64,000 bases of DNA from Amphirosellinia nigrospora (taxonomy: Eukaryota; Ascomycota; Sordariomycetes; Xylariales; Xylariaceae): NCBI GenBank assembly GCA_004123355.1, contig SCHM01000002.1, forward strand, positions 8,777,569-8,841,568, written 5' to 3'. Of the stretch, positions 57,138-64,000 are shown in pieces. Position 1 is the stretch's first letter. Each line of letters begins with the position of its first letter. A program made the position numbers and the translations under genes. The notes under the pieces are model-generated. The model searched no databases and was not told where the DNA came from. It was given only the letters and a program-made list of their open reading frames with translations.

Positions 57138-58555
57138 TTACAATCCTTTCTTGGCCGAAACCACGCTCTTTCTTACAGAGCCAGGGGGTGCCTTAAGCCC
57201 CACAAACACGAGTACTGACACGACCACAAGCCCTACGGAGCCCATCGTTACGCCAACTCCCTCCCGGCCCACCAGTATACGCTGGTGAACAAGATGGGCC
57301 CTAACCTCGGCCTAATTGGGCCCCAGCTTCTTAGGATTCCAAGCTTTCCGCCGCGTTCGTCGGCGCTCAGCTCGAAACTAGCCAGTGTGTTTAAGCCACT
57401 GACAACTGTGGCCGACGTCGTGGCCAAACATGTAGCGGCTACGTAGAGAGACCGGATCGAGTTTGCGCGCGTGAGAATTGCGAACGCCACTAAACAAGCG
57501 CCCACGCCCATGCGCACCGTCACCAGCGGCGGGAGACGACGTGTCACGCCTCCCTGCAGAATCGAGGCCACAAGACCGACATAACCGAGGAGTCGTCCAT
57601 TGTTGGCGGACGTATATTGAAAGAGATCGTAGGTCATGAATGGCAGCGAGAACTCCATTCCCGAGAAAAAGAGCAGGAACAGGAAGTGTACGGCGTTGAG
57701 CAAGGTATGGGAATTCGTACGTGTGACCGTCGTGGGCTTAATAGCCGTTTTAGAACCACCCTTCTCCGTTTTCAACGGCAGGGTTTCGGGGAGCGCGAAA
57801 TATAAGTATAGGGTCTCGGTGACGATGAGCGACAGCGACACGGTAGCGGCTGTTGCGAAGGGGTTTGCGGCGACAGATCCGATGGTGCTCAAGTATGCGC
57901 CGAGGGCGGGACCGAAGTGAATGCGATGGAGAAGCATGCGCCGATCAAAGCCATTGTCGAGCCGCGGGTCTGCTCGTCGGATATATCTGTTGCGATGGCC
58001 GTGGCCAGTTGCACATTGCCCTCGGATAGGCCGCCGACAATGCGCGAAGCCAAGAACGTCCTGAAGTCGACGGCCATGACCCAAAGCAGCAGACACGATG
58101 TTTCCAGCCGCTGGCGAGGAGCGCAGTCCGCCGGCATATTTATCGGATAGATGCCATGACAGAGAGGCATTGCTTGCAAAGGGAGGAAGAGACTGCCGAG
58201 GGCGCCTCCCAGCAGGACAATGTCGTACCTCGAATCGATGGGTCGGGAGAAGGAGGACTTATAGGCATTCAAGCCGTCGAGTATACGGGCGAGGACGGTG
58301 TTCCGCGAGCCCGGACCGGCTTCGGTGTTGCGGTAGAACTCGAGGAGGTTCGGGAACAGAGGCAGGATGAAGGTGAAGGAGATCTGCGAACCGGGCCAAC
58401 GACATGATTCATCAGTATGCATGCATGCAGGTAGGTAGGTAGGCAGGCTACACCGGCGACGAGAGAGGAAGAGGGCCACCTACCAGGTCCAACAGTAGGG
58501 ACACGAAGATGACCTTGAGCACCTTCTTTCGCAACAGAGCATCAACCGGCGCCAT
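57138..58555 (-). CDS. MFS transporter of MFSD10/tetracycline-transporter-like type, frame-broken
   Basis: Exon 1 (58555-58484) encodes MAPVDALLRKKVLKVIFVSL plus LLDL, an MFS helix-1 start. A 100-bp intron (58483-58384) joins it to ISFTFILPLFPNLLEFY. Then follow DIVLLGGALGSLF, the loop 2-3 region (frame-shifted), VMAVDFRTFLASRIVGGLSE with GNVQLATAIATDISDEQTRG, and a long second half. That half includes LYLYFALPETLPLK, FLFLLFFSGMEFSLPFMTYD and SGLNTLASFELSADERGGKL. The protein ends VSVLVFVGLKAPPGSVRKSV before the stop at 57138. Slips cluster near 58140-58180, 57925, 57300 and 57255. The family moves organic anions in animals; the fungal substrate is unknown. A vacuolar or organelle membrane location is possible. 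Confidence 0.8.
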
Positions 58556-60872
58556 CGTAGACGAGCCTCTCTCTCTCTCTCTTTCTTTACCCGGCCGTGG
58601 GCGGTTCTATGTTGCCACGGGCCAGCGTCGTGGTTGGTGATGTCGAAGAGTGAGACAGGAGAACGACGATGGAGATGATTGATAGGGTCGGTCTAGTAGG
58701 GTGAGCTCATGGCAAAGCGCTCTGCACTGACAGGTGAGGTCAGGTACAGGTAACTTTTAGCTGTGGCTGCCGACAAGAGCGTGTCGGAGAAGGGGACAGC
58801 TATCCTCTGCTATACTTGCAAGCCACAGTGTCGATGTGGTTGATGATGTCGACTATGGCGGCTCTCGCTGGCTGCTGCAAGGTTACAGGTACGTTGCGTC
58901 TGCAGGGTGTGCAAGTACTAAGGTAGGTACATGTTCAAATTCCTCCGATCTCCACTTATCTCGCCCCACTGCCATGGTGTCGGTTCCAGATCTAGGTAGG
59001 TTTTAGCATAGTTGCGTGGCAGGCGTGGCTCAGCACTATGCCATGCCGTAGGTGGCTGAATAGTGGGTATCTTATACAACTAGGGAACGATTGAAGAAGC
59101 GCATTCCGGAGGTTTGGCGACGCTTACATGTAAGTACCGTGAAATGGGAGTCCCCGTAAAATAAATGCCCGTGCTGGGACCCGCGCCTCTCCCGTTTATG
59201 TCATTCAAATTCATACCGCCGTGGCCCGAGAATTGTCATGCTCTTTCTTGGCTGCCTAAGGTACTTATCAAAGCGGTATGAGGTTAAACTTCGGGACGGG
59301 GGAAAATAATTAAAAACACATCACCAACCGCAGCACCAGTCCGAGCGACGGCGACTCCTGCGAAATACGGCACTCACTTTTAAGGTAGTGGGCTCGTTTT
59401 AGTGTGCTTAGCTTCGACGGGAAAATACCTTAGCGTGGGCTGTGGAACAGCTAATTATTAATTCCTATATCCTCGCGGTATACTACTCCTATAGAGTAAC
59501 CCGGCTCACCAAGCCAAGCTCACAGGGTGCCATCGATCAGGTCCCGCGGCCATTGCGTGGGGCCCCCAACGACATGTCGGCTAGATTGATGTTCCGTATA
59601 CGGACGTGTTGATTGGCCAGTTCGGACAACCTGACAGGAGAACAGACGAGTTAATTCTTGAAACCCGACTCGAGTTCCGTGCTGCCCAAGGACCGGCCTG
59701 TCAGACCATGAAGAAATAAGCCAACCCCTGTTCGCGATCGATTAGCAGATAGCGGGGTGTTAGGAGCTGTTTATTGTAGCGCCCGTTGTGAATTTCATCA
59801 AGCTGGTCAATGCCGGATGACTAGTTCTGGCATAGGTAACCATCCTTGGTATTACCGTGACGGTTTCCCTGCTTTCGATCAACATTCGGTTTGAAGAATA
59901 GTCACTCATGCAACGGAAGAATTGCAACATGGCATCCAAGGCGGCAATGGAATAATTCGATTCTTGGACAATACGTCACTCTCCCGCTATATGCAGATAG
60001 CCAGAGCTGATCTGATATGGCCGGGGAATATCCATGATTGCATGATTAACGAGACAACAGCTATTCGCTAGCCATCGCAGCGAGTGGTCTCAATAGGTAG
60101 GTCTCGCCTGGGAGTAGATACCCAGCCACACTAATTGGTCGTTCTTGGGCCATAAGGCGAGCGAAATGCGGCCCTTCGTTCGAGGCAAGATTGCAGGTGA
60201 CGAGTCCATTGCTGTGGCTTGCTTTCTCTCTCTCTCTCACCGAGTGACGAGGAGGAGTCGATGACATAAAAACAGTATCTGATTGGACACAAAGAAACGG
60301 AGCCAGGGACGGATAGGAGCCGAGGCGGGTCCCGCGGAATAATGTCCCTATATTATCTAACCTACATTATGTGTTTTGACCGTTGCCTAGAATTCAGTAT
60401 AGGCCGGCGTGGGGCACAGGTCGGCAATCTCCATAGTGCCCGTCGCCCATCGGGGCCTGGGATAGACTAGACCATAAAATTACAAGGAGGCATTGTTCGC
60501 GTTGGTTTAAGCTGGACGGTTCAAAAAGCGGGTTTCGCTCTGGACAGCCGATTTCCGCGAGACCACCCCCTCCCCAAGCCTCAACTCCCGCTCCGCTGGT
60601 ATTGGAGACCACAAGAAAATTCCAAATTCCATTACACCCTGTTGCGGTTCCAACAACGTCGTTCTTACTCGACGCAGCCATGCGTGCGAGGCCCCAGCTA
60701 GTCTCCCGAATCATGTTACTTAGTCTTATTACACAAGGGGCTTGGGCATGAGTTAAAGACTAGCCAGGACTATAAGAGATCAGGAAACCCAACCGTGTTC
60801 ATATCGTAGTTTTTAAGTGTCACCAGCCATTCAAAGCTAAGACGAGATCTTCAAAACTCCCATCCAGTCAAA
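58556..60872. other. Intergenic 2.3 kb
   Basis: Contains a CT microsatellite at 58566-58581 in the leader of the MFSD10-like gene and another at 60222-60239. Minus-strand frames at 60061-60267 and 60394-60714 lack recognisable domains. The stretch before 60873 should hold the peroxygenase promoter. Confidence 0.45.
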
Positions 60873-61828
60873 ATGAAGTTCACTACTCTCTTGTTTCCCG
60901 CCGTCGTTCTGGGCGCCGCCTGTCCTTATGGCACTTTCAAGCCTGAGCAGCCGACTGACAGTACGTGAAGCACATGCCTTTCCTTATAACTCGGAAACCT
61001 GATAGAGATTTCTGACTTGTGTGTAGCTCGTGGTGTATGCCCCATGCTCAACGCCCTCGCAAACCACAACTTCCTACCTCACAATGGTAGAAACATCAAC
61101 GAGAACCAGACTGTGAATGCCCTGCAAGATGCCTTGAACTTGGACAGAGATTTTGGTGCATTCCTCTTCAGAGCGGGCCGTCTATCGAACCCTCAGCCCA
61201 ACGCGACGACCTTCAACCTCGACCATCTCGACCGTCACGATCTATTCGAACACGATGGCAGTTTGAGGTACGTCGTTTTCTTTATGGCTTCACCGTCTGG
61301 ATGGTCGGATAGAGCCTTGACTAACGGGCTTTGTATTATAGTCGGCAAGACGCCTTCTTCGGTCCGTGGAGCCGTTTCAACCAGACTGTGTGGAATTGGA
61401 CCAAGCAGTATTATACCAGTGACATTCTGGATCTCCAAATTGTCGCCAACAGCCGCGCGCAGCGCCACACGCGCTCAAACCTTACCAACCCCGACTACCG
61501 GCTGTCCGATGTGGGCTACGATTTCAGCGTAGCAGAGAACGCTGCTATCTTGTCCATTCTCGGGGACAAATTTACTCAGACTTGTCCCCTTGTCTTCGTT
61601 GATTATCTGTTTAGTAAGGAAATCCCGGCTCTAACGAATTGTGAAGGCCACAAGCTGTGGCATCTCTCGTATATTAGGACTAACATCTCTGCGCGCACGA
61701 TAGCTAAGGAAAAGCTGCCCTACGAGGTCGGCTGGAAGAAACCGGATACTCCTATTAGCTTGGCGGATTTAATCAGTACATTCCAGTATGCTTTTAACCC
61801 TCTTATGCCTGTCGGCTTTTCCACTTGA
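60873..61828 (+). CDS. Heme-thiolate peroxidase/unspecific peroxygenase (Peroxidase_2), intact
   Basis: These secreted enzymes use hydrogen peroxide to oxygenate or halogenate organic substrates through a cysteine-ligated heme. Exons are 60873-60960, 61027-61267 and 61342-61828, together 816 nt, 271 residues. A signal peptide (MKFTTLLFPAVVLGAA) precedes the mature protein. The heme cysteine is Cys34 in RGVCPMLNALANH; the usual PCP reads VCP here. The EHD magnesium motif is in DLFEHDGSLSRQD (residues 104-106), split by intron 2. The distal acid is probably the Glu of VAENAAILSILGD. Two or more NxT/NxS glycosylation sites occur (NQT, NAT, NQT, NLT). The length marks it as a short-type peroxygenase. 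No frame damage is seen. Confidence 0.9.
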
Positions 61829-63351
61829 CGCCCCTATCTAATCCTAAATAATGCCCACGATTTGGCGTTTAAAATTATTATTGCTAACTCTGGAACTTAA
61901 ATAGTGATATTGAGGAAGCGACCTCGTTCCCATTCCCTCCTCCCCCGGATAACAGCAGCGCTGTCTTTGCCTAGATGTGCGAGCCGCAGAATTTGCATGT
62001 CGACTACCGAGAACGTGCTATGGACAGGCAGTAACAGGAGGATGCTAGAGTAGGAGGCGTTTTCATATGGTTATTGGGGGCTAATTAGCCGATACTCGTC
62101 ATCGCAGAGCTGAGGTGCTCTTGGTTGTGCGGCAACGATATCTGACATTCCCTATCGAGTTTTTGCTGAGTGTTTGGGTCAGCTATTTAGAATTGTTTTC
62201 ACTGTGTAAATTAGGTACCAATTGCTAGTCTGGACGAATCAAACCACCGATCCTGCTAATTCCAATGACTTCTGTTGGGGGTGACTGCATGTACATGGAT
62301 TTGGTGTTAATACGAACATTGCCGACTCCGCAGAGCGAATCATGGCGGAGTATTACCGAATCAGCAAGGGATCTGCCCTTTAGCAGAAATGTGGCTCAGA
62401 CCTTGAGAATTTTTGAGCTGAATTCATAACCTGATCAAATCAGAGCCCAATCATAGGCCTCGACAGCAGCCCGATTATAAGCCGACTATTCCGGCGGTCA
62501 GCAGCATGGGCCGGGGGAGATGAGCAAACCAATAAGGCGGGCGAGACACATATGCACGCAAGCCTGCTATTAACGAAATAAATTAGTTAAATAAAAGACC
62601 GCCGAAACTTTATCGAATACCTTAAAAATGACTTGTGTTACAAGGCAAGTGAGTCTAAACATTTGTTGCATTATGAACTCTGCCATTATAAAACCACCGA
62701 CAACCGTTGAAATATTGCGTATCAATTGTTTCAGGAGTGAAGTAAGTCTTGCATTGTGTTAAGCTATAATCCACCTTAATATTTCTACGGCCTAGTAGGA
62801 AAACGACACGTTACTGCCTTTTACGAAGAAAGAAAAAGCCGACTAGGGAGCTCTAGCAAGAGCATATCAAGCAGGCGTGGCCGCTGGCTCGCAAAACCTC
62901 ATCAACAAATGCGGTGTGTATAGATATTGGAGGCAAAGAGACCGGATAGAACACTCAGCTGTATACTTGCTCACTTCCACAGCGTATAGATCTTGGGTTC
63001 AGTGATGAATGGGATTTTCAGTGCGTTAGTGGATCGGTCGGCAATCGGTCCGAAAACTTGTCATGATAGGCGGAGATAGGGCACACCGATGACTGTAGTA
63101 ATCTGCTATATTGATATACCTAAGGCAAGGTTCAAAAGCGAAGTTTTATGATTGGAAATATATAAATTCGTGCTTACGTAATACAGACCATGAAGATTTC
63201 CTGGATACGGATAGCTACCAAGCTCATGATTCGTATTTCCTCGGGATCAAACTGTTGGGTAAGTAGGTTTTACTGGTTCGTTCGTACATGCTGACAGCAT
63301 GGGGTTAGAGCCGCATTTGTCGTATTACCCGATTCGGCTATGTCTGACTTA
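61829..63351. other. Intergenic 1.5 kb
   Basis: No recognised gene. The stretch 62570-62830 is AT-rich. Confidence 0.4.
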
Positions 63352-64000
63352 TCAGGTGCACCTCATAGGGCAAGGAACTCCTGAATTGATTGGCCCCAGT
63401 CTACTGGGAGCTGAACGCGTGTCGAACCCCCCAGCGTCATATCCATCGTAGATGCAGACGAGTGCCGCAACGCTAAGGCAGGCCATGAATATTGATCTCG
63501 GTGCTCTGGCGGGGTGCCGATAGCAGCGCTTCATTCGGAACAGGCGCAAACAAGTTCTCTTTCTCCGTCCTGCTTTCCCGATTGTAAAAGTTTTTATTTT
63601 GCTGTATTGCATTAAATTTCGTACAAACTTTCCTCCTGTGCCAGGGAGTAGGTCATCGATCCCGCTTGTTGCCCGAGAGTCCCAAAAATCACCTTCATGG
63701 GTTAGTCTTCCTATATACAGCGTATAACCACAGGATCCATCATGTTCAACCCAGCAAGTCCTCGAGCAACCGAGTTCTGGTTGGTTCTGCATACGTTTAT
63801 AAGGGGGATCATTCATTCCCACGACGGTGTCAATCCACTCCCTCATAAGAGCGTTAAACTTCTCAGCCTGGAGCACATGCATCCAATGCCCAGCGCCCTC
63901 AAAGACCACAATGCGATCCTTGTTGGCCATACCAAGACTTCTCTCCTTCTCCGAGTTTGTCTCATCTCTTAACACGACCAACCTCGGGCCTTTCCGCTCC
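63352..64000 (-). CDS. Alpha/beta hydrolase, C-terminal part only
   Basis: The frame is open to the right edge, so the 5' part of the gene is outside the window. The segment ERKGPRLVVLRDE, then DRIVVFEGAGHWMHVLQAEK and FNALMREWIDTVVG, is the last strand and helix of an alpha/beta hydrolase, with the catalytic histidine in GAGHWMH. After about residue 60 of the visible part (QNQPELGC onward) the sequence no longer resembles the family. The real end may lie near 63780 with an intron or a sequence slip, so the stop at 63352 is doubtful. The substrate cannot be told from this fragment. Confidence 0.6.
   Translation of the reverse strand, partial: ERKGPRLVVLRDETNSEKERSLGMANKDRIVVFEGAGHWMHVLQAEKFNALMREWIDTVVGMNDPPYKRMQNQPELGCSRTCWVEHDGSCGYTLYIGRLTHEGDFWDSRATSGIDDLLPGTGGKFVRNLMQYSKIKTFTIGKAGRRKRTCLRLFRMKRCYRHPARAPRSIFMACLSVAALVCIYDGYDAGGFDTRSAPSRLGPINSGVPCPMRCT

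Noticed and set aside
60394-60714. 106-codon minus-strand frame upstream of the peroxygenase
   Set aside because: No domain and no supporting introns or motifs; likely chance in promoter sequence.

Overview
This 64 kb window is nuclear DNA of a filamentous ascomycete (Pezizomycotina; probably Sordariomycetes, a guess from overall gene style). Evidence: introns of about 50-150 bp with fungal 5' splice sites and CTAAC/CTGAC branch sites, an AreA/NIT2 GATA factor, a CFEM-like wall protein, a Dbf2/Sid2 kinase, a DUF7726 protein, a heme-thiolate peroxygenase and scattered TACCTAGGTA-type repeats. Nothing indicates a bacterium or an organelle.

Layout. 0-6 kb: partial CENP-O/Mcm21 kinetochore gene, acetyl-CoA transporter, CREG-like secreted protein, ribosomal protein eS30. 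6-9.6 kb: gene-poor. 9.6-12.6 kb: nitrogen regulator areA. 12.6-21.1 kb: gene-poor, with a 16-bp minisatellite beside a perfect hairpin. 21-27.7 kb: GPI-anchored CFEM-like protein, Dbf2/Sid2 kinase, and divergently the WBP11-like splicing protein. 28.7-45.4 kb: monocarboxylate-type transporter, CAB2 (CoA synthesis), a PaaK-like adenylating enzyme divergent from a probable circularly permuted ATP-grasp ligase, epoxide hydrolase, a tRNA gene, SAM methyltransferase, beta-hydroxyacid dehydrogenase and short-chain dehydrogenase. Apart from CAB2 and the tRNA this resembles a small biosynthetic cluster without a PKS or NRPS core. 46-64 kb: coiled-coil protein, divergent protein kinase, dead cutinase, DUF7726 protein, MFSD10-like transporter, peroxygenase, and the 3' part of an alpha/beta hydrolase at the right edge.

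Two observations stand out. First, at 41012-41150 a tRNA-Arg(CCU) folds perfectly only if a 66-bp segment is removed from its D-loop. That segment has every hallmark of a spliceosomal mRNA intron (GTAAGC, GCTAAC, TACAG) and leaves the A and B boxes intact. Second, many conserved genes, including the essential eS30 and CAB2, are broken by single missing bases, mostly in short homopolymers, while others (epoxide hydrolase, hydroxyacid dehydrogenase, SDR, peroxygenase, CFEM-like, DUF7726) are intact. This looks more like residual long-read consensus error than gene death, so most broken reading frames here should be read as probably functional genes.
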